Source: Bacteroidota bacterium
GTDB lineage: Bacteria > Bacteroidota > Bacteroidia > J057 > JAJTIE01
Reading direction: 5' to 3'
Length of the DNA stretch: 62,349 nucleotides
Assembly (NCBI GenBank): GCA_019638695.1
Contig: JAHBTG010000008.1
Span: 1 to 62,349 of the forward strand
Shown here in pieces: positions 32,352 through 39,751 of this stretch. How positions within the stretch are numbered: position 1 is the first letter of the stretch; every line of letters begins with the position of its first letter. Position numbers and translations under genes: made by a program. Below the pieces are notes generated by a model. It worked only from the letters and a program-made list of their open reading frames with translations, had not been told where the DNA came from and made no database searches.

Positions 32352-32836
32352 CCGGCAGTGCTGCTTAGCCGTTCCAGTATGTCAAATACCGCAGGGCACA
32401 CCGCTGCATTCCGCAAGGTGAGGGCATACAGCCCCGCTTGCTGTTTACGGTCGGTATGCGGGTATTCACGGCAGGCACGGGGCCGGTAGTCATATACACT
32501 GCAGGTATTGTCTGCCTGCAGGAAAGGGCAGGGTGCCTGGTTAAAAACCCAGTCTCCATCGGTATCTCTTTGCAGGAATTTATCCATAAATACCGCTTCT
32601 TTCAGCCTCAGGTGTTTGGCCAGCCGGGCAATATCGGCATCCCACAGGATGGGACTGGTGGTCCGGCAGCAGTTGGCACAGGTCAGACAGTTTGTTTGTG
32701 CAAATACGGCATCATGCAGGGCGTGAAGGGTTTCGTCCACCTTGCGGTGAGGCAGGCGGCGTAAGGCTTTGCGATGCGCCTCGGACCGGGCCTTGGCACG
32801 GCGGGGCAGCGTACTCAGGGGGCTATCCGGCTCCAT
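32348..32836 (-). CDS. YkgJ-family cysteine cluster protein
   Basis: 162 residues from the ATG at 32836; a longer frame would add a Pro-rich, unconserved extension that overlaps the upstream gene. The conserved cysteines are C50, C53, C56 and C57 (CLTCANCC), then C103 (APCPFL), C112 (CSVYDYRP) and C122 (CREYP), the pattern of the putative zinc- or iron-chelating YkgJ domain. Function in the family is unknown. The start overlaps the end of the polysaccharide deacetylase gene by 22 bp, suggesting coupled translation in a YkgJ/deacetylase/GNAT transcript. Confidence 0.87.
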   Translation of the reverse strand: MEPDSPLSTLPRRAKARSEAHRKALRRLPHRKVDETLHALHDAVFAQTNCLTCANCCRTTSPILWDADIARLAKHLRLKEAVFMDKFLQRDTDGDWVFNQAPCPFLQADNTCSVYDYRPRACREYPHTDRKQQAGLYALTLRNAAVCPAVFDILERLSSTAG

Positions 32837-33720
32837 GCGTGCAGTTGGTGAGGGATGGACAGGTGGGGAAGGGGCATGACCCGGCGCAGGTTCAGTGCCT
32901 GGGCTTGCAGGCGCGGCAGGCGGTTTGCTCCGGGCTGTGTGGTAAATGCCCACCGGATGCCTGCCATCAGCGCTACCTGCGGACTGTGTATGCTGGCATC
33001 GCCATTAGGATAGGCCCACAGCGGGGCAGGGGATATGCCCAGCCGGGCAAAGGCCGCCTGAGCCTGTTGCATGTCTGCGGTTTGGTCTTCTGCGCTTAGC
33101 AGCGGCTGGCGGTCGTGCCGGTAGCCGTGGTAGCCTATGGCGCCCATAGGGTCGTTGGCAAGGATCTGCAGTTCCCCGGGGGTCAGGGGCCTGTCCAGTT
33201 CTCCCCGGGCATGCAATGCCCCGGCACCGTATTGTTCCAGCAGGGTCTGTTCCAGCGTATGTACGGGTTGCTGCTTGAGCCGTTCGATATGCCTGAACAC
33301 GGTGGCTTTTCCGTGCCGTGCCTGTTCTTCCTGCCATAGGATATCCCACCAGTAGGCTTTTTGGTTGAGCACATTGTCCAAGGTGGGCAAAAGCAGCCAG
33401 GGCAGGTGTTGTGCGCTCAGCCATGCCAGCGCCGGCAGGTTATTGGCATAGCCGTCGTCAAACGTGATAAGGACATGGTTCCGGTCTTCGTCCAGGTCCT
33501 CGTCCAACCGGGTGGGGTGGGGGAATTGCCAGCCGTTTTCCTGCAGCCATTGTACCATTTCCTGTAGCTGCGATTGCCCGATAGCCTGAAAAGGCAGGAA
33601 GGGTATTTCCGTAGCGGCGTCGTCCGGCAACACCTGGTGGAGAGCCAGCACCAGCAATTTACCCCGGGGCGGGGCCGGGTGTCTCCACCGGCGCAGGGTC
33701 AGCGAAAGAGGGTGCCGCAT
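32815..33720 (-). CDS. Polysaccharide deacetylase family protein (NodB-like)
   Basis: 301 residues, no signal peptide visible. TFDDGY at 86-91 carries the catalytic and metal-binding aspartates, and H198xxxH202 (YHGYRHD) would supply the metal histidines, so the carbohydrate esterase 4 site looks intact. APLWAYPNGD corresponds to the motif 3 region. The family removes N-acetyl groups from glycans or peptidoglycan. It sits 17 bp after a GNAT acetyltransferase gene in the same orientation, which suggests modification of an extracellular glycan or a lipid-linked sugar. Confidence 0.87.
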   Translation of the reverse strand: MRHPLSLTLRRWRHPAPPRGKLLVLALHQVLPDDAATEIPFLPFQAIGQSQLQEMVQWLQENGWQFPHPTRLDEDLDEDRNHVLITFDDGYANNLPALAWLSAQHLPWLLLPTLDNVLNQKAYWWDILWQEEQARHGKATVFRHIERLKQQPVHTLEQTLLEQYGAGALHARGELDRPLTPGELQILANDPMGAIGYHGYRHDRQPLLSAEDQTADMQQAQAAFARLGISPAPLWAYPNGDASIHSPQVALMAGIRWAFTTQPGANRLPRLQAQALNLRRVMPLPHLSIPHQLHAWSRIAP

Positions 33721-33737
33721 GGGCGCAAAGATAATCT

Positions 33738-34616
33738 CTAGAATGCGTCCCTGAGTCCTTCCAGGAAACCGAAATGCCGGGCCTCCCAGTGTTCATTGTC
33801 CAGGGCATACCAGATAAAAGGCGTGGGCACCCGCTTTAGGCGCCGGGGGGCGATCATTTGCGCCAGCGGGCTGTCAGGCAACATTTCCAGCCGTAGCCAG
33901 GAGAGCCCGGCTTTTTGCGCAGTGGCGTTCAGGTCTGCCTCCAGGCTTGCGGGGGCATCCAGCCGGATGCCGCCTACGGCCAGGTAATTGACAGTGATGC
34001 CCCACTTGCGGTATTGCTTAGTGACTCCCCAGATGCGGTTGTTGCCATGGCGGTCAACCACTTTATCCGCATATTTCAGGCGTTTCCAGCTGAGCAGGTG
34101 GTCATGCGGCAGCACCAGCTGTTCGGGCAACTGCGCGTTTGCAGGAAGCGCCATGCGGTCTTTGAACACGGTGCGCAGTTTGCATACCAGGTGATGATCT
34201 ACATAAGAGAACCCCAGCTTTTGGGTAAACAGCTCGAAAGAGGCGCTATTGGGGTATCCGATGATCAGCCTGCCTCCGCGGGCGCGCAGCTGAAGGCGGG
34301 CTTCTTCCTGGATGGAAGAGAAGAGTCCGCGCCCGGAGAATTCCGGCAGGGTAGCCGAGTAGGCGCTTTGATACGCTTGCAAGGGCTCGCCCTGCCAGTG
34401 CAGGGTATGGGGCAGGAAGGCATTAAAGGCTACCAGCTGTCCCTTGTGCCAGATACCCAGGTACAGGGCCTCTTCTTCAAAGAACCGTGCCGCCAGGTCG
34501 TTACGCACCCCTTCCATGGTTAATGGAAGCTGCGGGAAGGCTTTGGCTATCAGGCCGAAGACGCGTTCATAATGGGCCGGGTCCCGGAGATCTATCGGCT
34601 GTATTTCTAGTTGCAT
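33738..34616 (-). CDS. GNAT-family N-acetyltransferase
   Basis: 292 residues. The N-terminal half fits a GNAT fold: LYLGIWHKGQLVAFNAF (strand), SAYSATLPEFSGRGLFSSI (the acetyl-CoA pyrophosphate loop with GRG), and IIGYPNSASFELFTQKLGFSYVD (the C-terminal strand with NSAS..F...GF). The remaining about 130 residues resemble the long C-terminal part of Eis/FemX-like two-domain acetyltransferases, though this is uncertain. Adjacency to the polysaccharide deacetylase suggests a shared sugar or cell-envelope substrate. Confidence 0.78.
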   Translation of the reverse strand: MQLEIQPIDLRDPAHYERVFGLIAKAFPQLPLTMEGVRNDLAARFFEEEALYLGIWHKGQLVAFNAFLPHTLHWQGEPLQAYQSAYSATLPEFSGRGLFSSIQEEARLQLRARGGRLIIGYPNSASFELFTQKLGFSYVDHHLVCKLRTVFKDRMALPANAQLPEQLVLPHDHLLSWKRLKYADKVVDRHGNNRIWGVTKQYRKWGITVNYLAVGGIRLDAPASLEADLNATAQKAGLSWLRLEMLPDSPLAQMIAPRRLKRVPTPFIWYALDNEHWEARHFGFLEGLRDAF

Positions 34617-34721
34617 GGAGAGGGTGCGGGAGAGGATGGCATCTGCTGCATGTATAACGCAAAAATGGGACAGGAGTTAGTACCTCCGTCAAGTTTTTCC
34701 TGTCCGGCATATCATGTTGAC

Positions 34722-34751
34722 TTATCCACAAATAAATTAACGTTATCCACA
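34722..34751 (+). promoter_or_regulatory. Two perfect DnaA boxes in direct orientation
   Basis: TTATCCACA occurs at 34722-34730 and again at 34743-34751, both exact matches to the DnaA consensus, 21 bp start to start (two helical turns), separated by AT-rich sequence. They lie in the 258-bp gap between the divergent GNAT gene and the 34875 gene. No other exact copy was noticed in the window. They could be a DnaA-regulated promoter or part of an origin; see findings. Confidence 0.75.
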
Positions 34752-34874
34752 ATGGCTGGCGGCCGTCGGGCAGGTGCTTGTAGGTGAATGGGTTGCCGGG
34801 GGCGTTGTCCCAGGTACTTACTTGCTGTATCAACTCGCATATTCCCCGCATTCACCCCAAGGAAAACCTACAAT

Positions 34875-35798
34875 ATGATTACGCTGGAAGAAATGAAGAC
34901 TGCGCTCGCCAAGGTGGGCATCCGGGCCGCAGAGGCGGGCCGTGACGAGCTGAAGGCACAAACGAACCTGTTGGATATCGTGGCCCGGCAAAGCGCTGCC
35001 GGTCTGCGCTTTGAGTGCCAGATTCTTCATAGCATACCCCGTAACAAGATCTTTCTGTGGAACATCATCCACCACAACAATGCCTGCTTCCCTTTCGGGT
35101 CGTTCTATATCTCGCCGGAGAACAAGATCTGTTTTGGGTTCTTCCTCCCCAAGGGCAATTATTTTGAGAGCTGGCTGGACCGCGTGGTGTTTGAGAGCAT
35201 CAGCACGGCAGAGGGGTATTACAAGATTATCCAGAGCGAGTTTAATGAGCTGCCCTTTGATGAGGAGCAGCTGAGCATGAACCTGCTGGATCTGATCCGC
35301 ACGGAACTCAAGCCTCCCCGTACCACCAGCGTTGTGACACGACAGGAAGGTATGCGCCTGCTGGAGCGTATACTGGAGGAAGTGGTGGGACTGGAGAATA
35401 TGGTGCGCATCAGTGAGTTTGAATATGGAATTACCCAGGAGCACATTGTGCAGGTGAGCCTGGAGAAAACGCCTTTTTACCGCAAGGGTAAGGATACCAG
35501 CGAGTGGTATATCTGCCTGCGTTCAGAGGTGGGCATGCTTTCCAGTACCGACAGCAAACTCTATGTGCAGTTCAACCGGTTTAATTACGAAGGTTTCCTG
35601 GTGGCCCATGGCATCCAGTACCGCGAGCGTAAGCCGCTGGTGAGCCTGAGCAGCGCCCTGCTGCCGGATTTCATTCAGCACCCCGGTGTGGTGCGGCTGG
35701 CCCTGCAGCAGCATAACGAGCAGACCGGCCTGTTGCTGGGACTGCTCAATAAACCCTACCGCATACAAAGCATGGTAGATTACAAACTCGGCTTCTAA
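34875..35798 (+). CDS. Conserved-looking cytosolic protein of unknown function
   Basis: 307 residues from the ATG at 34875 (the frame extends upstream but without conserved-looking sequence). No signal peptide or membrane span. The N-terminal part (LEEMKTALAKVGIRAAEAGRD) is helical; the middle has an aromatic beta-rich section (NKIFLWNIIHHNNACFPFGS, then YFESWLDRVVFESISTAE), and a Cys and several His residues are scattered without a recognised metal motif. I do not recognise the family. It stands alone on the plus strand behind two DnaA boxes and is followed by a strong bidirectional terminator. Confidence 0.8.
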   Translation: MITLEEMKTALAKVGIRAAEAGRDELKAQTNLLDIVARQSAAGLRFECQILHSIPRNKIFLWNIIHHNNACFPFGSFYISPENKICFGFFLPKGNYFESWLDRVVFESISTAEGYYKIIQSEFNELPFDEEQLSMNLLDLIRTELKPPRTTSVVTRQEGMRLLERILEEVVGLENMVRISEFEYGITQEHIVQVSLEKTPFYRKGKDTSEWYICLRSEVGMLSSTDSKLYVQFNRFNYEGFLVAHGIQYRERKPLVSLSSALLPDFIQHPGVVRLALQQHNEQTGLLLGLLNKPYRIQSMVDYKLGF

Positions 35799-35819
35799 AG
35801 CAAGATTCCCGGATAAAAC

Positions 35820-35850
35820 AAAAGCGGACTCCTGTTGGGGGTCCGCTTTT
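35820..35850. terminator. Bidirectional terminator
   Basis: A 10-bp perfect stem (AAAAGCGGAC/GTCCGCTTTT) with an 11-nt loop; read in either direction it ends in a T-rich arm (TTTTTT on the plus strand). It separates the convergent 34875 gene and bcp. Confidence 0.88.
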
Positions 35851-35876
35851 TTATGCGTGTGAGACAAGGGATCACT

Positions 35877-36335
35877 TCAGGAGGGCAGAATCTGCGCCGT
35901 ATGGTCCTCTGTCTTCACTTTTTTGATGATTTCCCGGATGATGCCCTTTTCGTCTATGACAAAGGTAGTGCGGGCAATCCCCATGAATTTATTTCCATAC
36001 AGGTTCCGTTCTCCCCACACGCCGTAGGCATTGACGGTGCTGTGGTCGGTGTCTGTCAGCAAGGGGAAAGGCAGGTTATACTTTTGGATGAATTGCTTGT
36101 GGCTGGTTTCATCATCCACGCTCACGCCCAGCACCTGGTAACCCTGCTTGTGCAGCAGCTCATAGTTATCGCGCAGGTTGCAGGCCTCTTTGGTACAACC
36201 GGGGGTGTCGTCTTTGGGGTAAAAGTAGAGCACCAGTTTTTTGCCTGCAAAATCTGCCAGGCTTATTGTCTTGCCGTTCTGGTCTTTGCCGGAGAACTGG
36301 GGCGCCTTGTCTCCTGCTTTCAGGGTAACTGCCAT
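35877..36335 (-). CDS. bcp: Thioredoxin-dependent peroxiredoxin (Bcp/PrxQ type)
   Basis: 152 residues. The peroxidatic Cys47 lies in YPKDDTPGCTKEAC and the second cysteine, C52, four residues on, is the resolving position of the PrxQ class. Downstream blocks (GVSVDDETSHKQFIQKYNLPFPLL, VIDEKGIIREI) are typical. It reduces hydrogen and organic peroxides in the cytosol with thioredoxin. No regulator is adjacent. Confidence 0.95.
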   Translation of the reverse strand: MAVTLKAGDKAPQFSGKDQNGKTISLADFAGKKLVLYFYPKDDTPGCTKEACNLRDNYELLHKQGYQVLGVSVDDETSHKQFIQKYNLPFPLLTDTDHSTVNAYGVWGERNLYGNKFMGIARTTFVIDEKGIIREIIKKVKTEDHTAQILPS

Positions 36336-36393
36336 AGAGAATGAGATTAGGTGAAGTTATCTGTTGACAACAAGACCCGGGTATGGATAGTTC

Positions 36394-37290
36394 TTAGAAA
36401 TCGAAATCCAGGTCCAGGTCTTCATCAAAGTCCATATCAAATTCTTCCTCTTCCTCCCCCAGTTCAAATTCCTCGGTATCCAGGGAAAACCCGTCATCCA
36501 GGCTGATATCCAGGGATTCCAGTTGCTTCAGTGCTTCTTTCTCTTCCTTGGAGGTTTTGGTCGCTTCTTCTACGGTCAGGTCGGGCCCATCGGCTTCCAG
36601 GTTCAGTTCCTCATCAAAGTTGAGGTCCATGTCTCCGTAGTCGTCAAAGTCATCAACTTCGCCGCCTGGGGTACTTGTCTCTGTAGTGGTGGCAGGAGGT
36701 GCGATAGCAGTGGTAGTACCGGAGGTTGTTGCCGGTGTTTGGCCGCCGGTAACGGCGGGCGGATTGCTAGGGGTCAGATGCGCCAGGTAAATGGCGCTCT
36801 CCGGTACCAGAGCGGTGATACCTTGTTGCTTGAAGAATGTTGCATAACTTTTGGGGAACAGCTCATCGCGGAGCTGGTTCACGGCCTTCAGGCTCGTTTC
36901 GGTAAAAATAAAGTCCTGCGCTACCAGCTTGCTGCCCGGTGTAAAGGGTGCAGTGTTGCGAAACTTGACGATATGCCCCCTGTGATTGCCAAACACATAG
37001 GTGTAATGGGCAAAGATCATTTTCATTTCCGGTTGGAAACAGCTCTCCAGCACGGGATCCAGGCAATCTGTGCTGAACAGGGGCTTTTGGCTGGCCAGGT
37101 AGCTGTCGGCCTTATAGAGCGGGTGGTCCTGGGGCAGCTGGTATTCCACGCGAGCACCATTCCACTTGCTTTGCCAGCTTTCCCGCGCAGATACGGCTGC
37201 TGTGGGGTCCATTTGCACCACAATAACCTTTTCTGTCTGGGCATGGAGAACACTCATCCCCAGTAGTAACAGCAACAGCAGCGCTTTCAT
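36394..37290 (-). CDS. Secreted protein of unknown function with very acidic C-terminal tail
   Basis: 298 residues from the ATG at 37290, which starts a clear signal peptide (MKALLLLLLLGMSVLHAQ). Residues about 20-170 form a folded domain with two cysteines close together (STDCLDPVLESC) that could pair. A Thr/Pro/Gly linker (about 180-210) leads to a tail of about 90 residues rich in Asp, Glu, Phe and Leu, ending in alternating D-L-D-F repeats. Such a tail could bind calcium or a basic partner, which is inference. Family not recognised. It lies between bcp and nuoC without obvious functional relation. Confidence 0.83.
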   Translation of the reverse strand: MKALLLLLLLGMSVLHAQTEKVIVVQMDPTAAVSARESWQSKWNGARVEYQLPQDHPLYKADSYLASQKPLFSTDCLDPVLESCFQPEMKMIFAHYTYVFGNHRGHIVKFRNTAPFTPGSKLVAQDFIFTETSLKAVNQLRDELFPKSYATFFKQQGITALVPESAIYLAHLTPSNPPAVTGGQTPATTSGTTTAIAPPATTTETSTPGGEVDDFDDYGDMDLNFDEELNLEADGPDLTVEEATKTSKEEKEALKQLESLDISLDDGFSLDTEEFELGEEEEEFDMDFDEDLDLDFDF

Positions 37291-37372
37291 AGGTAGGCTA
37301 AAACCTAAAGCTACTCCATTGCTGCCAGAAAAACAAGGGGTGTGCATAATCTTGGGTACTGAAGAGCAAGGC

Positions 37373-37867
37373 CTATTTGTAGCCCTTGGGGGCGTCCTTT
37401 TCCGGCATCTGGATGCTTCCCGGAATACCGATGAGCGGAAACTCCTTGCGCAGGGGGAAGTACTCGAAGTCCTCGGGCATGTAGATGCGCCGCAGATCGG
37501 GGTGATTGCGAAATCCGATGCCCATCATGTCAAACTGCTCCCGCTCATACCAGTTGGCAGCAGGCCACAGGCTGACCACGCTCTCCACCTCCGGCTTTTC
37601 TTCGCTGGCAAGGACCGCTTTTACCCGCAGACGTTTGTTCTCGGTCAGGTTCACCAGGTTATAGCCTATCTCAAAGCGGAACTCATCCCGGTAATGGTCT
37701 GTGGCTACCACGTCCACCAGGTAATCAAAGCCATAGTTTTCCTTCAGGTTCTTGAGGAAATCATACAGCCGGGACTCCGGCACATGCAGGGTAACTTCGC
37801 CTGCATACTCGGTCTTGCTGATACCGGTATTCACCAGTTCGTTCGATATGCGTTGAATGACATCCAT
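37373..37867 (-). CDS. nuoC: NADH-quinone oxidoreductase subunit C
   Basis: 164 residues, the free (unfused) NuoC form. The signature WYEREQFDMMGIGFRNHPDLRRIY spans about 106-129 and the C-terminus has YFPLRKEFPLIG. NuoC sits in the peripheral arm of complex I next to NuoD. Here nuoD is separate, so the usual nuoCD adjacency is broken by about 6.1 kb; pyrE lies 33 bp upstream in the same direction. Confidence 0.96.
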   Translation of the reverse strand: MDVIQRISNELVNTGISKTEYAGEVTLHVPESRLYDFLKNLKENYGFDYLVDVVATDHYRDEFRFEIGYNLVNLTENKRLRVKAVLASEEKPEVESVVSLWPAANWYEREQFDMMGIGFRNHPDLRRIYMPEDFEYFPLRKEFPLIGIPGSIQMPEKDAPKGYK

Positions 37868-37900
37868 ATGTGTGGGATCTGGGATATACGAAAATATGCA

Positions 37901-38551
37901 CTAAAGCGCCGTCCAGGTATCGGGCTGTTGCTGCCACCGGCGGATGGTCTCCACCTGTTGAGGTTGCAACTTGCCGGCTGTGAGCCCGGCGGCAATCAGC
38001 GCTTCTAAATTAGTCAAACTCCGGAGTTCCACGCCCTGTTCGGCAAAAAGATTGTCTGCTACGGCAAAACCGTAGGTAAATATACACACCAGGCCCGCCA
38101 CAGTATACCCGGCCTCCCGCAGGGCCTGTACCGCCTGCAAAGAGCTTTTGCCGGTAGAGACCAGGTCTTCCACCACCACCACCGGCTGGCCGGGAGCCAG
38201 CTTGCCCTCTATCTGGTTGCCCATGCCGTGGGCTTTGGGACTGCTGCGCACATAGGCCAGGGCCAGCCCCATCCTGTCAGCTACCAGCGTTGCCTGGGGA
38301 ATACCTGCTGTGGCCACCCCTGCCACCGCACGCGCCTGGGGGAAGTGGGTGCGTACCAGCCCGCACAGCGCTTCCGCAATCTGGCTCCGCAGGGCAGGAT
38401 AGGAGAGGGTTTGCCGGTTATCGCAGTACACTGGGCTCTTCCAGCCGGAGGCCCATTGGAAGGGGGCTTCCGGCCGCAGCTTGAAGGCATCGATCTCCAG
38501 CAGGGCGGCTGCTAGCTGCTGGGGGCTGAGGGTACTTATCTCGGTGGGCAT
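37901..38551 (-). CDS. pyrE: Orotate phosphoribosyltransferase
   Basis: 216 residues from the ATG at 38551. The PRPP loop VVVVEDLVSTGKS is at 124-136, with FKLRPEAPFQWASGWKSPVYCDNR at the N-terminus (family orotate/PRPP contact region) and the flexible loop RSSPKAHGMGNQIEG around 102-115. It converts orotate and PRPP to OMP in pyrimidine synthesis. The start codon abuts the divergent Nudix gene region, so both genes share a very short regulatory spacer. Confidence 0.96.
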   Translation of the reverse strand: MPTEISTLSPQQLAAALLEIDAFKLRPEAPFQWASGWKSPVYCDNRQTLSYPALRSQIAEALCGLVRTHFPQARAVAGVATAGIPQATLVADRMGLALAYVRSSPKAHGMGNQIEGKLAPGQPVVVVEDLVSTGKSSLQAVQALREAGYTVAGLVCIFTYGFAVADNLFAEQGVELRSLTNLEALIAAGLTAGKLQPQQVETIRRWQQQPDTWTAL

Positions 38552-38581
38552 ATGGTTACGCCTTTTTGTGTTTTTTTGGGA

Positions 38582-39229
38582 ATGAATGCTGAGAACATGC
38601 ACATAGCCATCTGGCATGAGAACACCTGTTTGTGGCTGGGTGATGCCTCTGCGCTGCAAAGCTACGACTATATAGCGGATGAGGCCCTGGCGCATCTTTC
38701 CACACTGCAGGCCCGCCATATGACTCCTGCAACGGGCGCCAGTGAAGTATATGTGCGGGTGCATTGCGCTTCCCGGGCAGAGATGCAGCGCGTTTTTGAG
38801 ACATACCAGGCCCGCTTTACTCCCATCCACACCGGGGGCGGAGTGGTGCGCAGAGGGCAGTCATTGCTCTGTATTACCCGCAAAGGAAAATGGGATCTCC
38901 CCAAGGGCAAGATAGATGCCGGGGAAGACAGCCTGCAGGCGGCTATCCGGGAGGTGGCGGAAGAGACAGGCGTAGCAGACCTGCAGCTGCAGGCGCCCTT
39001 GCCCTGCACCTGGCATATCTACCCTGAGAAGGGCCGGCTTATGCTCAAAACCGGCTGGTGGTATGCGTTTACCACGGCCTATGGGGGAGACCTTATCCCT
39101 CAGGCGGAAGAGGAGATTACCGGCGTACAATGGCAGCCGCTGGCTTCCCTGCGTATGGAGACGGTGAATACCTATCCTGCTATCAGGCACCTGATGCGGG
39201 ACTATCTGCGTAGATTTCCGGTATCATAA
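38582..39229 (+). CDS. Nudix hydrolase
   Basis: 215 residues from the ATG at 38582; the frame also contains ATGs at 38552 (directly abutting the pyrE start) and 38597, so the start is uncertain. The Nudix box GKIDAGEDSLQAAIREVAEETGV follows the GX5EX7REVxEExGV pattern with all metal-binding glutamates. An N-terminal domain of about 75 residues has no recognised motif. Substrate unknown; house-cleaning of nucleotide derivatives is typical. It is divergent from pyrE and overlaps the 3' end of coaD by 47 bp. Confidence 0.87.
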   Translation: MNAENMHIAIWHENTCLWLGDASALQSYDYIADEALAHLSTLQARHMTPATGASEVYVRVHCASRAEMQRVFETYQARFTPIHTGGGVVRRGQSLLCITRKGKWDLPKGKIDAGEDSLQAAIREVAEETGVADLQLQAPLPCTWHIYPEKGRLMLKTGWWYAFTTAYGGDLIPQAEEEITGVQWQPLASLRMETVNTYPAIRHLMRDYLRRFPVS

Positions 39230-39674
39230 AATCGGGTACCAGCCCCTGCAGGTTGCCGTGAAAGCGAATGACCTCGCGTACCAGCGTGCTGGAGATATGG
39301 GCTGTGGGCGGACTGCTGATGAGGTATACCGTCTGGATATTCTCGGCCAGGTGCTGGTTGAGCAGGTCTATGTTCTTCTCATACTCGAAGTCCGGCGCGG
39401 CACGCAGGCCCCGCAGCAGGAACTGTGCGCCCTGCTGGCGTGCAAAATGCACCGTAAGTCCCTGGAAGGTCTCTACCTGCACCCTGGGCTCGTTGGTAAA
39501 CAAGGTGTGTAACCATGCCGCCCGCTGTGCTGCCGGGTACATGCTCACCTTCTGGGTGTTGATACCTATGCCCACCACAATGCGGTCAAACAACAGGAGA
39601 CCCCGGCGGATGATCTCTACATGTCCCAGGGTAATAGGGTCAAAGCTCCCCGGGAAAATGGCGGTACGTTCCAT
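39183..39674 (-). CDS. coaD: Phosphopantetheine adenylyltransferase
   Basis: 163 residues. The nucleotidyltransferase motif GSFDPITLGH is at 9-18, RGLRAAPDFEYE in the middle, and ISSTLVRE near the C-terminus, all typical of CoaD. It transfers AMP from ATP to 4'-phosphopantetheine in coenzyme A synthesis. The 47-bp overlap with the convergent Nudix gene encodes the variable C-terminal tail. Confidence 0.96.
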   Translation of the reverse strand: MERTAIFPGSFDPITLGHVEIIRRGLLLFDRIVVGIGINTQKVSMYPAAQRAAWLHTLFTNEPRVQVETFQGLTVHFARQQGAQFLLRGLRAAPDFEYEKNIDLLNQHLAENIQTVYLISSPPTAHISSTLVREVIRFHGNLQGLVPDFMIPEIYADSPASGA

Positions 39675-39751
39675 GACTGCAAGTTAGGGGTTTTGCAGTG
39701 GGAGAAGGCGGTGCCCGGATGTGCAATAGCGCAAGACACCCCAGGCTCCGG

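Noticed and set aside
34722-34751. Definite replication origin.
   Set aside because: Only two boxes were seen, no dnaA or dnaN is adjacent, and highly expressed genes on both sides (rpoBC, rpsA) are on the same strand, with no switch in gene direction. Kept only as a DnaA-box pair.
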